Shown piece after piece: positions 15,829-24,629 of a DNA stretch of 33,307 nucleotides. The notes under the pieces were generated by a model. The model saw only the letters and a program-made list of their open reading frames with translations. It had not been told where the DNA came from and made no database searches. Location of the stretch: the NCBI GenBank assembly GCA_947588325.1, contig CANPYH010000002.1, positions 1 to 33,307 on the forward strand, read 5' to 3'. The position numbers and the translations under genes are program-made. Source of the stretch: an uncultured Clostridia bacterium. Its GTDB lineage: Bacteria > Bacillota > Clostridia > Christensenellales > Pumilibacteraceae. How positions within the stretch are numbered: position 1 is the first letter of the stretch; the number at the start of each line of letters is the position of its first letter.

Positions 15829-17046
15829 TCAACCATTATTTTTCACTCCGAGGGAGAATATTTGTTTAACCGTCTGCGCCCTGTCCCCCTCTCCTTCGTC
15901 CGTCGCGGTTATCTCCACCTGATAAGCCCCGACCAATTGGGGAATGCCGCTAATCCTTCCCGACTTCGAAATGGTCAGTCCGACGGGCAGGTTATCCGCG
16001 GAAAAAGAGTAGTCCCCCGTTCCGCCGCAAACGTACACCCTCGCCGAGTAATTCTCCCCCACCGCGGCGAGGGGCAGGCTCTCGGTCTCAAAGGCGAGCG
16101 GAGGCACGGCGGATATCTCTTTATACGCCTCTCCCGTCGCCGCTATCTCGTCGTTTTCGTCGTACAGCGCGGTGTATACCGCCTCATACGGTCGATCGTC
16201 CCCGAGATTATCGAGGAACCAGGAGTAACGCATAACATAATCTTTCCCTTCGAGCATAGCCGCGGATTTTTGTATAAACTCCACCGCCTTCTCCTCTGTG
16301 CAATCGGAAGAGAGATGTCCCCAATGCTGTTCTCTCGCAATCGTGTCTATCGCGCCGAACTCCGTTACCCATATCGGCTTATGATATCTTTCGTACAATT
16401 TATCCAGCGTATCTTCGGCGAGAGATCTTACCATATCATCAACGTAGTAAAAGGGCAGGTAGGAATGTACGGTTATAAAGTCCACGCGATATTCCCGCTC
16501 TTCCGCCTTTTTCATAAAGTCGTCCAGCCACGCGTTCCCGTCGCCTATATACCAGCTGACGGCGGGACTTGAAAGGGGTATTCCTATCGACTCGAGTTTC
16601 TCCCAATATGACAGCGCCTCGTCCACCGACATATTTGCCTGGTCGGGCAGGTCGGGTTCGTTAAAGGTCAGAAGGTACTTGAACTTTCCGCTCTCGTAGT
16701 TTTCCTTTACATACGCGATATTTTCGTCCGTAACGCTCCACTTACCCCACATCATGGGCACAAACTCGGCGTCTATATACTCGTTTTCGGGTTTAAGTCC
16801 CCAATTGTAGTACCAGGAGCAACCGAGGTCGTTGACTTTATCCGCCGCCGCCTTTCCGCCCTTGTTGTATTTGGATACGCACAACCCCTTTTTGACGGCA
16901 TAGTCCGACCTCTCGCGGTGGGGCGCAAGGGAATTTACGTCCTCGGGCGGATCGGGATTTTGCTCCCTTCCGCACGCCGTGAAACAGAGCACCGCCATAA
17001 CCAATATTGCGGCTATAATCGCCGTTATCTTTTTCAACGCTTTCAT
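15829..17046 (-). CDS. GH128-like glycoside hydrolase lipoprotein (probable beta-1,3-glucanase)
   Basis: A 405-residue protein. Type II signal peptide with lipobox FTAC (Cys25). The catalytic TIM-barrel domain covers about 50-310 and matches the 'glycosyl hydrolase catalytic core' family: LGCSWYYNWG (74-83), FVPMMWG, LLTFNEPDLPDQANMS with a probable acid/base Glu130, FITVHSY, and KPIWVTEFG with a probable nucleophile Glu229. Members are typed as GH128 endo-beta-1,3-glucanases. About 318-405 is an Ig-like putative-binding module (LPVGLTISKSGRISGIP...GAYQVEITATD). It should cut fungal, algal or bacterial beta-1,3-glucans at the cell surface. Starts 47 nt after rsmG and is likely co-transcribed. 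AGGG lies very close to the ATG, a weak ribosome site. Confidence 0.82.
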   Translation of the reverse strand: MKALKKITAIIAAILVMAVLCFTACGREQNPDPPEDVNSLAPHRERSDYAVKKGLCVSKYNKGGKAAADKVNDLGCSWYYNWGLKPENEYIDAEFVPMMWGKWSVTDENIAYVKENYESGKFKYLLTFNEPDLPDQANMSVDEALSYWEKLESIGIPLSSPAVSWYIGDGNAWLDDFMKKAEEREYRVDFITVHSYLPFYYVDDMVRSLAEDTLDKLYERYHKPIWVTEFGAIDTIAREQHWGHLSSDCTEEKAVEFIQKSAAMLEGKDYVMRYSWFLDNLGDDRPYEAVYTALYDENDEIAATGEAYKEISAVPPLAFETESLPLAAVGENYSARVYVCGGTGDYSFSADNLPVGLTISKSGRISGIPQLVGAYQVEITATDEGEGDRAQTVKQIFSLGVKNNG

Positions 17047-17093
17047 TTTCCCTATGACTTCTTTGTTATCTCCGTTTATTACCCGCCGCTCGG

Positions 17094-17732
17094 TTATGTT
17101 ATGGGATCGGTTCGCGGTTTGTTGCCCTTTCGCGGATAGTTTCCGCGCGTTTTGCCTATTTTGCGGATAATAACCAGCTTTCTCGTTATGTCGTCGCCGA
17201 GTTTTTTTTCGGCTACCCTCTCGATCTTCCCGCCGAGCAATGTTATTGCCTTCTCCGCCTCGGCTATTTCCACGTCGATATTTTCGGACTTATATGCGAC
17301 AAACGCCCCGCCCACCCTGACGAAGGGCAGCGCGTACTCGGCAAGCACATTCAGCCTTGCCACCGCCCGAGCCGTCACGGTGTCGAAACTCTCGCATTCG
17401 GGAAAGTCCTCGATCCTCGTGTGGATAGCCCGCGCTCCGTCAAGTCCGAACCGCTCTATCACGGCGGAGAGAAAGTCCGTCTTTTTCCGAACGCTGTCCG
17501 TCATTGTCACATCCGTTTCGGGCAGCTCGTTTTTTATTACCAAGGCGGGAAAGCCCGCGCCGCTACCTATATCCAGCACTCTTCCGCTTATGAATTCCAA
17601 ACCGAGACGGCTGTCCTCGACATGCTTAACCATAAACTCCTCGAAGGACGTTATCGCCGTGAGGTTAAACCGTGAGTTATATTCCGAAAGCATATCGAAC
17701 AGCTCGGTGTAATTTATTTTTCGCACATACAT
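17094..17732 (-). CDS. rsmG: 16S rRNA (guanine527-N7)-methyltransferase
   Basis: A 212-residue SAM-dependent enzyme that methylates N7 of G527 in 16S rRNA. The SAM site VLDIGSGAGFP is at 52-62, followed by VTMTDSVRKKTDFL, the family signature TARAVARLNVLAEYALPFV, and the end RGNYPRKGNKPRTDPI, close to the usual RxYPRKxGxPxKxPL. Slightly shorter at the N-terminus than the Bacillus enzyme. No Shine-Dalgarno precedes the ATG (AACTGTAAAT). In many Bacillota rsmG lies in the origin-proximal mnmE-mnmG-rsmG-parA-parB string; here it is separated from parB by 13 kb, with GH128 behind it. Confidence 0.95.
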   Translation of the reverse strand: MYVRKINYTELFDMLSEYNSRFNLTAITSFEEFMVKHVEDSRLGLEFISGRVLDIGSGAGFPALVIKNELPETDVTMTDSVRKKTDFLSAVIERFGLDGARAIHTRIEDFPECESFDTVTARAVARLNVLAEYALPFVRVGGAFVAYKSENIDVEIAEAEKAITLLGGKIERVAEKKLGDDITRKLVIIRKIGKTRGNYPRKGNKPRTDPIT

Positions 17733-18069
17733 ATTTACAGTTATATTGTATTTTATTTATAAAAATAGTATTTATTATAGGCGGTGGATTAGTGGATAAC
17801 TCAAAAAAGCACAAAATGTTGTAGTACGGCGGTGAGTTAACACCGAAATATTCGATTTTTTATGCACAACATCGTCCACAATGCTTCAACGTTTTCACTT
17901 TTTTTCGGTGTATAACCCATTTTGACGGATATTGTCGAAAGGGCGGTTTTGCCCGAAAACGGACGTTTTATCCACATGTTATAAACAGGGTGAAAAAGTT
18001 ATACACATAATGTTGTTTAGGTCGGATAAATCGGGTTTTTCGACATATTCCGCCGCGGGGTGAGGCGGG
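17733..18069. other. DnaA-box cluster between mnmA and rsmG
   Basis: This 337-bp gene-free segment holds three exact TTATNCACA boxes (17860-17868 TTATGCACA; 17968-17976 TTATCCACA; 17999-18007 TTATACACA) and two one-mismatch boxes on the other strand (17791-17799, 17907-17915). Its first 70 bp are AT-rich. It may be an accessory origin element, a DnaA titration site or DnaA-controlled promoter DNA for rsmG. No hairpin terminator for mnmA is evident. Confidence 0.6.
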
Positions 18070-19230
<1,161 letters not shown>

Positions 19231-19427
19231 TCAAGCGCAAACAGGCTTTACAAGCAATCAAGCCTTATATGAACGTTACTTAAAACAAACGGGTCGCACC
19301 TTGCGGAATACGCCTTTTAATGAGTTGCAAAAACGACGGAGAACTTTCCCTGCCGTGTTTTCTCGGAAATATTACCTTAAAAACACCGCGGCAAAAGGAG
19401 CTCCTCGCCGACGGCGCAATACCGACG

Positions 19428-19757
19428 CTATAATCTGTTCTTATCCCCCCATTCGCACATCATATCGAGAATGGGCATAAGCGATCTTCCTCGCTCGGAA
19501 AGGCTATACTCCACTTTCGGCGGAATTTGCGGATATTCTTTACGAACGATCAGCTTGTCCGCTTCAAGTTCTTTCAGCATTACGCTCAACGTCTTGTAAG
19601 AAATTCCCTTGATATATCTTTGCAATTCATTAAAGCGCACTACGGAAAACTCCATGAGCGTATAAAGAATAGTCATTTTGTATTTTCCGTTGATGAGGGA
19701 TAATGTGTACGAAAAACCCGTGTCCGCAAGTTTTTCATTGGCAATACACCGTTCCAT
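19428..19757 (-). CDS. HxlR-family transcriptional regulator
   Basis: A 109-residue winged-helix protein: TLSLINGKYKMTILYTLMEF, RFNELQRYIKGISYKTLSVMLKELEADKLIVRKEYPQIPPKVEYSLSERGRSL, a canonical HxlR/YodB layout. An N-terminal cysteine (Cys4, MERCIANE) sits where YodB/CatR-type quinone and thiol sensors carry their redox cysteine. The ATG at 19757 has AAGGAG 8 nt upstream; the longer reading to 19793 would run into the operator. It is divergent from an NTF2-like protein and an FMN oxidoreductase, the usual target type for HxlR regulators, so control of those genes and autoregulation are likely (inference). Confidence 0.9.
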   Translation of the reverse strand: MERCIANEKLADTGFSYTLSLINGKYKMTILYTLMEFSVVRFNELQRYIKGISYKTLSVMLKELEADKLIVRKEYPQIPPKVEYSLSERGRSLMPILDMMCEWGDKNRL

Positions 19758-19784
19758 AATACTCTCCTTCACTTTCCAAATAGT

Positions 19785-19811
19785 AAGTACCATACATAAA
19801 TGTGCGTACTT
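19785..19811. promoter_or_regulatory. Dyad operator candidate for the HxlR regulator
   Basis: AAGTAC...ACAT-AA-ATGT...GTACTT, a 27-bp interrupted palindrome centred in the divergent region. Its right arm touches the plus-strand -35 (19810-19815) and the whole dyad covers the predicted start of the regulator transcript, so one bound dimer could block both. Confidence 0.55.
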
Positions 19812-19838
19812 GACAAAAGAATTATACCATGATAAAAT
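19810..19838 (+). promoter_or_regulatory. Promoter of the NTF2-like / FMN oxidoreductase operon
   Basis: TTGACA (19810-19815), 17-nt spacer, TAAAAT (19833-19838). It is overlapped by the opposing regulator promoter. Confidence 0.75.
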
Positions 19839-19849
19839 CCACTTGTCAA
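19821..19849 (-). promoter_or_regulatory. Promoter of the HxlR regulator
   Basis: On the minus strand TTGACA (19849-19844), 17-nt spacer, TATAAT (19826-19821): a perfect consensus. It faces the plus promoter so that both occupy the same 40 bp. Confidence 0.75.
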
Positions 19850-19873
19850 TAAATTTTTAAGGAGGCTCATATT

Positions 19874-20257
19874 ATGAGAGCAACATTGAAAGACTACAGG
19901 GACGTTGAAAAAGCGGCAATGAATTTCGTCAAGAGTGTAGCCGAGGGAAACAGCAAATATGCCAGACAGCTTTTTACCGACGAAGCCGTCTTGTTCGGGA
20001 TTCTCAACGGCGAACTCGAACACGGTTCTATCGAACAGTTCTACCGTAATGTGGATACGGTAGGCGCGGACGAAAATTTCAAAGCAAGAGTTGACGTTAT
20101 TACCGTCGAGGAAACGCTTGCCGTCGTTCGCGTTTTGGAAGAAGGCTGGGGCGGCAGTATTGATTTTACCGACTATCTGCTTCTTCTGAAACTGAACGGC
20201 GAATGGAAATGCGTAGCCAAAGCCTACAACCAAAATTCAAACACCGTTAAAAAATAA
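19874..20257 (+). CDS. NTF2-like protein (putative lumazine-binding / SnoaL-like)
   Basis: A 127-residue protein of the cone-shaped NTF2-like fold: N-terminal helix (DVEKAAMNFVKSVAEGNSKYARQLFTDEAVLFG), then HGSIEQFYRNVDTVG, VDVITVEETLAVVRVLEEGW and FTDYLLLLKLNGEWKCVAKAYNQ. This order matches the putative lumazine-binding family often found with small oxidoreductases. No catalytic residues can be assigned; it may bind a small aromatic ligand. AAGGAGG is 8 nt before the ATG. It is the first gene of a two-gene operon, 14 nt before the FMN oxidoreductase, and divergent from the HxlR regulator. Confidence 0.75.
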   Translation: MRATLKDYRDVEKAAMNFVKSVAEGNSKYARQLFTDEAVLFGILNGELEHGSIEQFYRNVDTVGADENFKARVDVITVEETLAVVRVLEEGWGGSIDFTDYLLLLKLNGEWKCVAKAYNQNSNTVKK

Positions 20258-20271
20258 TCTGCGAGGCAATT

Positions 20272-20820
20272 ATGGGCAAAAAAATACTTATTTTGAACGG
20301 CAGTCCGAGAAAGAGCGGCAATACGAGCGCGCTTGTTTCCGAATTTACGCGCGGGGCAACGGAAAGCGGGAATGACGTTACCGAATTTTTCCTGCAATCC
20401 ATGAACATTCACGGCTGTTTGGGATGCTTTGGCGGCGGAAAGGACAGAAACAGTCCGTGTGTGCAGAAAGACGATATGCAAAAAATCTATCCCGTTTACA
20501 GAGAAGCCGAAATTGTGGTTCTTGCTACTCCTTTGTATTATTGGACGATAAGCGGACAGCTTAAAACTTGTTTTGACCGCCTTTTTGCCGTTGCGGAGTG
20601 CAATAAAGATTACCAAAACCCGCACAAAGAAACCGTTCTTCTCATGGCGGCGGAAGGTCACGATTTTGAAGAAAGTTTGTATTGGTACGACCGCTTGGAA
20701 AAACATCTCGGTTGGAAAAGCCTCGGCAAAGTTCTTTGCGGCGAAGTCGTAGGCCTTGGCGATATTAAAGGACGAAAAGAACTTATCAAAGCCTATGAAT
20801 TGGGAAAATCAATATCATAA
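20272..20820 (+). CDS. NAD(P)H-dependent FMN oxidoreductase (flavodoxin-like fold)
   Basis: A 182-residue protein beginning KKILILNGSPRKSGNTSALVSEF, where GSPRKSGNT is the FMN-phosphate loop of the NADPH-dependent FMN reductase / iron-sulfur flavoprotein-like group. MNIHGCLGCFGGG carries a CxxC near the flavin, and VVLATPLYYWTISGQLKTCFDRLF is the second flavin loop. Only two cysteines of the CxxCxxC type are seen together, so an Fe-S cluster is not supported. Likely reduces quinones, nitro or azo compounds. The operon promoter lies under the HxlR dyad; a strong terminator follows. Confidence 0.85.
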   Translation: MGKKILILNGSPRKSGNTSALVSEFTRGATESGNDVTEFFLQSMNIHGCLGCFGGGKDRNSPCVQKDDMQKIYPVYREAEIVVLATPLYYWTISGQLKTCFDRLFAVAECNKDYQNPHKETVLLMAAEGHDFEESLYWYDRLEKHLGWKSLGKVLCGEVVGLGDIKGRKELIKAYELGKSIS

Positions 20821-20842
20821 TATAATACCTATTATTGATAGA

Positions 20843-20874
20843 AAAACAGCGGGGAACGTGTTCCCCGCTGTTTT
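20843..20874 (+). terminator. Terminator after the FMN oxidoreductase operon
   Basis: AAAACAGCGGGGAAC, GT, then the exact complement ending GTTTT: a 15-bp perfect stem with its T-run inside the arm. Confidence 0.8.
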
Positions 20875-20890
20875 CGCCTTGTCCAAAGGT

Positions 20891-20926
20891 GAGTTCCGAT
20901 ATAAAATTGAGTTCCGATATAAAATT
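20891..20926. repeat. Tandem 18-bp duplication
   Basis: GAGTTCCGATATAAAATT occurs twice head to tail between the terminator and the flavodoxin gene. It contains a TATAAA-like string but no coherent promoter. Confidence 0.7.
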
Positions 20927-21024
20927 AAGACTTTTCTTGATTACCTATAGCCTGCACTATATGCGGGGGACATTTGTTACGGAAAGAGGCGACGACTTCC
21001 TTGATTTGTCAAAGACCGCATTGT

Positions 21025-21537
21025 TTATTTTACAGATTTCATAGCCCACGCTGCGACTTTGGCTTCCGACTGCGGAGCTTCTGCGCCGTGGATCGAAAGC
21101 CCCGCTACGATGACCGCGCCTTTGCAAACGCTTTTCAGTTGTCTCTCGCTCGAACCCATTCCGCTCCCCTCGTTCGTGCAGAAGGGCGCTATTTTCTTAC
21201 CCGAAAGATCATAGTGTTCGAGAAAGGTACACATACACATCGGCATCTGTCCCCACCAATTGGGATAGCCGACGAAGATCGTATCATATTTTGAAATGTC
21301 CCCGACGTATCCTTTGATAGCGGGGCGGGCGTTCGCGCGAAGCTCCGCTTGCGCTTCTTCGATACACGCATAATAGTCCTTTGCATAAGGCTTTACCGTA
21401 TCGGCCTCAAACAGGTCGCCGCCGACCGCCTTTTGGATAAACTCTGCGACGCGCTCGGTGTTGCCTTTTTCGAGTGTTTTGATTGCTCCGCTGACATAGT
21501 TCTCGCCTTTGTGAGAGAAGTACGCGATCAAATTCAT
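21025..21537 (-). CDS. Flavodoxin
   Basis: A 170-residue flavodoxin-type protein: NLIAYFSHKGENYVSGAIKTLEKGNTERVAEFIQKAVGGDLFEAD (N-terminal FMN loop region), YDTIFVGYPNWWGQMPMCMCTFLEHYDLSGKKIAPFCTNEGSGMGSSERQL (the WWGQMP and TNEGSGMG segments typical of the flavodoxin_4 group). It probably carries electrons or works as a small quinone reductase in the cytosol. The start is the ATG at 21537 with AAGAGGTGAT directly upstream; the tracked start 21546 is a GTG inside that ribosome site. It follows the aldo/keto reductase by 16 nt and is last in the TetR-reductase-flavodoxin operon. Confidence 0.88.
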   Translation of the reverse strand: MNLIAYFSHKGENYVSGAIKTLEKGNTERVAEFIQKAVGGDLFEADTVKPYAKDYYACIEEAQAELRANARPAIKGYVGDISKYDTIFVGYPNWWGQMPMCMCTFLEHYDLSGKKIAPFCTNEGSGMGSSERQLKSVCKGAVIVAGLSIHGAEAPQSEAKVAAWAMKSVK

Positions 21538-21553
21538 AAATATCACCTCTTGA

Positions 21554-22657
21554 TTATTTTTCCAGCAGCGCCGCGCAGTCTTTCAGGTGCTTTGTTATGG
21601 GTAAGTGTTGCGGACAAGCGCGCTCGCATTGTTTGCACCCTATGCAATCCGACGCGAGGCCGCCGTTTGCCGTCGCCTGTTTATAGGCTTCTATTGCCTG
21701 CGCCGTCTGACCGTTGCCGAGGTGCCTGTTCGCCGCCGAGAAGATGGCGGGAATGTCTATCTTTTTCGGGCACCCGCTCACGCAATATCGACAAGCCGTG
21801 CAAGGAATGGCGGCAGAACTGCCCATAATGCGCTGCGCTTTGCGGATAATCTCCTGCTCCTCGTCATTAAGCGGGCGGAAGTCCTTCATAAAGGAAATGT
21901 TATCCCGCATTTGCTCGGTGGTAGACATGCCCGAGAGTACGGTCAATACGCCGTCGAGAGAGGCGGCAAAGCGGATTGCCCAGCTTGCAAAGGAGGCGTC
22001 GGGGTTATATTCCTTAAACAGCTTCTGCACCTTTTTGGGCGGGTTGGCGAGGGCGCCGCCCTTGACGGGCTCCATAATTACAATGGGCTTGTTGTGCTTT
22101 CTTGCTACCTCGTAGTTCCCGCGGGAAGCCACCGACGGGTTTTCCCAATCGGCATAGTTGATTTGAAGCTGAACAAAATCCTCTTCGGGGTGGATGGTCA
22201 ACAGCTTATCGAGCAGTTCGGGATCGGCGTGATAGGAGAAACCGAAGTTCTTTATAAGCCCCTTCGCCTTTTGCTCTTTGACGAAATCCCAGATATGGTA
22301 TTTATCGTATTTGGTGTAGTTATTGGTCATAAGCGCGTGGAGAAGATAGTAGTCGAAATATCCCGCTCCCGTGCGCTCCAAGCTCTTGTAGAATTGGCTC
22401 TTTGCCGCCTGTTCGCTTCCCGCCATCATGAATGCGTTCAGCTTTGTGGTCAGGGTGTATCTGCCGCGGGGGTAGCGATCCACGAGGGCTTGTTTTATAT
22501 CTTCCTCGCTCGAGCCGTAAACAAACGCCGTGTCGAAGTATGTAAACCCCGCCGCCATAAACAGGTCCACCATTTCCTTAACCTGCTCGATGTCGGTATG
22601 AAATCCTTTCTTGGGCAGCCGCATAAGTCCGAAGCCCAATTTTTTAATCTCGCTCAT
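21554..22657 (-). CDS. Aldo/keto reductase with C-terminal ferredoxin-like domain
   Basis: A 367-residue protein. The AKR barrel has the catalytic tetrad at Asp42 and Tyr47 (YFDTAFVYG), Lys72 (TTKLN) and His107 (YLLHALM). The C-terminus holds two cysteine clusters, PCTACRYCVSGCPKKIDIP and SDCIGCKQCERACPQHLPI, for two 4Fe-4S centres. This fusion is common in anaerobic Clostridia and suggests electron exchange with ferredoxin or a flavodoxin; the next gene encodes a flavodoxin. Substrate unknown. I choose ATG 22657 (MSEIKKLGFG) because AAGGAGG lies 8 nt before it; the ATG three codons earlier is only 2 nt from it. It begins 16 nt after the TetR gene. Confidence 0.92.
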   Translation of the reverse strand: MSEIKKLGFGLMRLPKKGFHTDIEQVKEMVDLFMAAGFTYFDTAFVYGSSEEDIKQALVDRYPRGRYTLTTKLNAFMMAGSEQAAKSQFYKSLERTGAGYFDYYLLHALMTNNYTKYDKYHIWDFVKEQKAKGLIKNFGFSYHADPELLDKLLTIHPEEDFVQLQINYADWENPSVASRGNYEVARKHNKPIVIMEPVKGGALANPPKKVQKLFKEYNPDASFASWAIRFAASLDGVLTVLSGMSTTEQMRDNISFMKDFRPLNDEEQEIIRKAQRIMGSSAAIPCTACRYCVSGCPKKIDIPAIFSAANRHLGNGQTAQAIEAYKQATANGGLASDCIGCKQCERACPQHLPITKHLKDCAALLEK

Positions 22658-22673
22658 AGTCATTTCCTCCTTT

Positions 22674-23297
22674 TTATTCGGCATTGCCGATCAAGTACGG
22701 TTTAATTATTGCGGGTAAAAACAACTCGCAAAACTTTTCGGTGCGCTCCTTAAAGCTGTACGCCCCGCCCGACATATCCCAGCAGAGCATTTCGCCGTAA
22801 ATAACGTCGGTCAAAGCATCGGCGAGTTCGCCCGTCGGCGTATTTTCTTTCAGCTCGCCTAACTCTATCCCTCTTTGTATCATGCCCTTCATGGAGCCAA
22901 GGTCCATGCGGAGTTTTTCCTTGTCGTAGGGATTCTCCACAAGGTCGGGATCTACGGTATTACGCACCCATTCCTGGCAGAGTTTAAGCCCGTCCCGTTC
23001 AATATGTCCCGAGAACGTTACCATATAATACGCCAGCCGTTCCATAAACGGTCCGTCGTATCTTTGCGCATCCTCGTAAATCTCGCCGAAAATATCGTGG
23101 CTTATCGCGAACACAATGTCCTCTTTGCGCTTGAAGTAGGTATAGAAGGTGCCATTGGAAACGCCGCAAGCCTTGGTAATCTCCTCAATCGAGGTGTTTA
23201 CAAGCCCCTTTTCGCGAATGATGGCCTCTGCCGTCTCCATTAGTTTTCTCTTTGTCTCCAAAGCGGCTATCTTTCTGTTAGTCATTTTTTCGGACAT
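22674..23297 (-). CDS. TetR/AcrR-family transcriptional regulator
   Basis: A 207-residue regulator with the N-terminal TetR helix-turn-helix: LMETAEAIIREKGLVNTSIEEITKACGVSNGTFYTYFKRKEDIVF (19-63). The C-terminal domain is a helical ligand and dimer domain with no recognised ligand type. GGAGGAATT precedes the ATG. It is the first gene of an operon with the Fe-S aldo/keto reductase and flavodoxin and probably represses it. I saw no clear promoter or palindrome in the 180 bp upstream. Confidence 0.9.
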   Translation of the reverse strand: MSEKMTNRKIAALETKRKLMETAEAIIREKGLVNTSIEEITKACGVSNGTFYTYFKRKEDIVFAISHDIFGEIYEDAQRYDGPFMERLAYYMVTFSGHIERDGLKLCQEWVRNTVDPDLVENPYDKEKLRMDLGSMKGMIQRGIELGELKENTPTGELADALTDVIYGEMLCWDMSGGAYSFKERTEKFCELFLPAIIKPYLIGNAE

Positions 23298-23478
23298 AAT
23301 TCCTCCGGCGGTATTGCTCCGTAAGTTTGGTTGTTAGTATTTGCGCCGAGCGTGCGCAGTTTGCATGTATGGGTCGTCTGTGTGGTTGGTGTTGTTCTTC
23401 GTGACTTGTGCGGATGGCGTTGATCTTCGCGGCTGGCGAAACGCTGTTAATGTGCGTCGTTTGCAACGCGCGGTTGGG

Positions 23479-23919
23479 TTATTGTTTTCCCGTTCGCAGT
23501 TGTTCGGCTTTCCGCACGAGCGCCGTATAGGCGGCGGACGGGTCGTCTATTTCGAGGACGGTTTGCTCCATCGGGCAAAGTCCCGTGCCGTCGCGGCTCT
23601 GCACCCGGGGCGTAAGCGTCGCGTACTCCGCGTACACACCGTGATTTTTTAGCGTGGCAAGTCCGCTTTCCGAGAGCACTTCGGCAAACACGCCGCGAGC
23701 GCCCATTTTGACGTATAGCAGGGCGGCGGCTTTACCTACTATCCTGTCTGCCGCGCATGCTCCGTCGAGGTCTGTCCCCTGCCTTATAAGGTCCAACAGG
23801 GGACGTATTCCCCGCTGTCGGCTTATCATGGTGCGGTCGTCCTTTTGCACAATGCAGGTCAGGTTTTCGGCGTACAGCCGCTCGCGAAGGCGGGCAAGTA
23901 ATGTCGCTGTTTCGGACAT
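23479..23919 (-). CDS. DUF1893-family protein
   Basis: A 146-residue protein: LTCIVQKDDRTMISRQRGIRPLLDLIRQG, CAADRIVGKAAALLYVKMGARGVFAEVLSESGLATLKNHGVYAEYATLTPRVQSRDGTGLCPMEQTVLEIDDP. The ADRIVGKAAALL and GLCPMEQTV strings are the DUF1893 signature; from memory this family has a cytidine-deaminase-like fold, but no activity is established. The cysteine in LCPMEQ and an acidic residue could form a site. It lies 6 nt after the ECF S component gene, so the two are co-transcribed, pointing to a role linked to the imported vitamin or nucleobase (inference). GC-rich DNA without a clear terminator follows. Confidence 0.82.
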   Translation of the reverse strand: MSETATLLARLRERLYAENLTCIVQKDDRTMISRQRGIRPLLDLIRQGTDLDGACAADRIVGKAAALLYVKMGARGVFAEVLSESGLATLKNHGVYAEYATLTPRVQSRDGTGLCPMEQTVLEIDDPSAAYTALVRKAEQLRTGKQ

Positions 23920-23925
23920 AATCTT

Positions 23926-24504
23926 TTATTCCTTGTCTTTAATGAGGAGCAGGCGCAACCCCATGACAATGAAGGGAATAATAACGGCTTGCAAAATCAT
24001 GCCCAAAAGCCCCGTCTGTATTTGCGACCAGGCTACCGCCGCCGTTATCGGAGAAACGCCCTGGAAAATGGCGGCTATGGCGAGGAAGGTGAGCCTGCCC
24101 GCTACCTGAGCAAGGAGTACGGCGGGGAAGGCCATCCAACCGTTTCTCGCAATGCTGCGCGAAAACAGTCCCGAAATCGCGCCGAATACCGCAAGCTCCG
24201 CGACCATATACGGCAGCCGCGCCAATGCGGGCATGGGGCTACCGAACATTGAGGTTATGGCAAAACTTATGAGGGGCGATACAATGCCGACGCCAAGGCC
24301 CCACTTCCAACCGAGTAAGCACCCGCCGAGAAGTATGGGCAGGTACATGGGCAGCCACTGCGCCCCGCCCTCCGCGCCGAGTGCGAGGTGTACGAGTTGC
24401 GGAAGTGCTACCGCAAGCACGATAATGCCAAGCGAGATAAGCGATTTGACCGTGACCTTAACGCGTAAAGTCGCACCACGTCTCGCAAGAACCTGTTCAA
24501 TCAT
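23926..24504 (-). CDS. ECF transporter S component
   Basis: A 192-residue membrane protein with about six helices: SLISLGIIVLAVALPQLVHLAL, WLPMYLPILLGGCLLGWKWGLGVGIVSPLISFAITSMFGSP, MVAELAVFGAISGLFS, FPAVLLAQVAGRLTFLAIAAIF and LLGMILQAVIIPFIVMGLRLLLI. The P(I/L)LLGG-LLG-GVGI-PLIS pattern and small size fit substrate-binding subunits of energy-coupling factor importers; the shared EcfAA'T module is not in this window. The substrate is unknown. I prefer ATG 24504 (MIEQVLARRG) with AGGAGG 9 nt upstream over 24564. The promoter TTGACT-18-TAAAAT lies upstream. Confidence 0.83.
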   Translation of the reverse strand: MIEQVLARRGATLRVKVTVKSLISLGIIVLAVALPQLVHLALGAEGGAQWLPMYLPILLGGCLLGWKWGLGVGIVSPLISFAITSMFGSPMPALARLPYMVAELAVFGAISGLFSRSIARNGWMAFPAVLLAQVAGRLTFLAIAAIFQGVSPITAAVAWSQIQTGLLGMILQAVIIPFIVMGLRLLLIKDKE

Positions 24505-24539
24505 CGCAAAGTTCCTCCTGTTTTTCTGTTCTTTTACAC

Positions 24540-24569
24540 ATTTTATCACATTCGTTGAATACAAGTCAA
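24540..24569 (-). promoter_or_regulatory. Promoter of the ECF S component-DUF1893 operon
   Basis: On the minus strand TTGACT (24569-24564), 18-nt spacer, TAAAAT (24545-24540) preceded by TG-A (extended -10). No riboswitch-like fold is evident in the short leader. Confidence 0.65.
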
Positions 24570-24629
24570 TGAATTTTAATCAATAAAATCAGATTTCGGA
24601 AAGATTTGGTGATTATATAAAGCGTTCTG

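Noticed and set aside
19242-19265. AGGCTT...AAGCCT hairpin as terminator of the HxlR gene
   Set aside because: Only a 6-bp stem with an 11-nt loop and no real T-run on the minus strand; it overlaps direct repeats upstream of mnmA.
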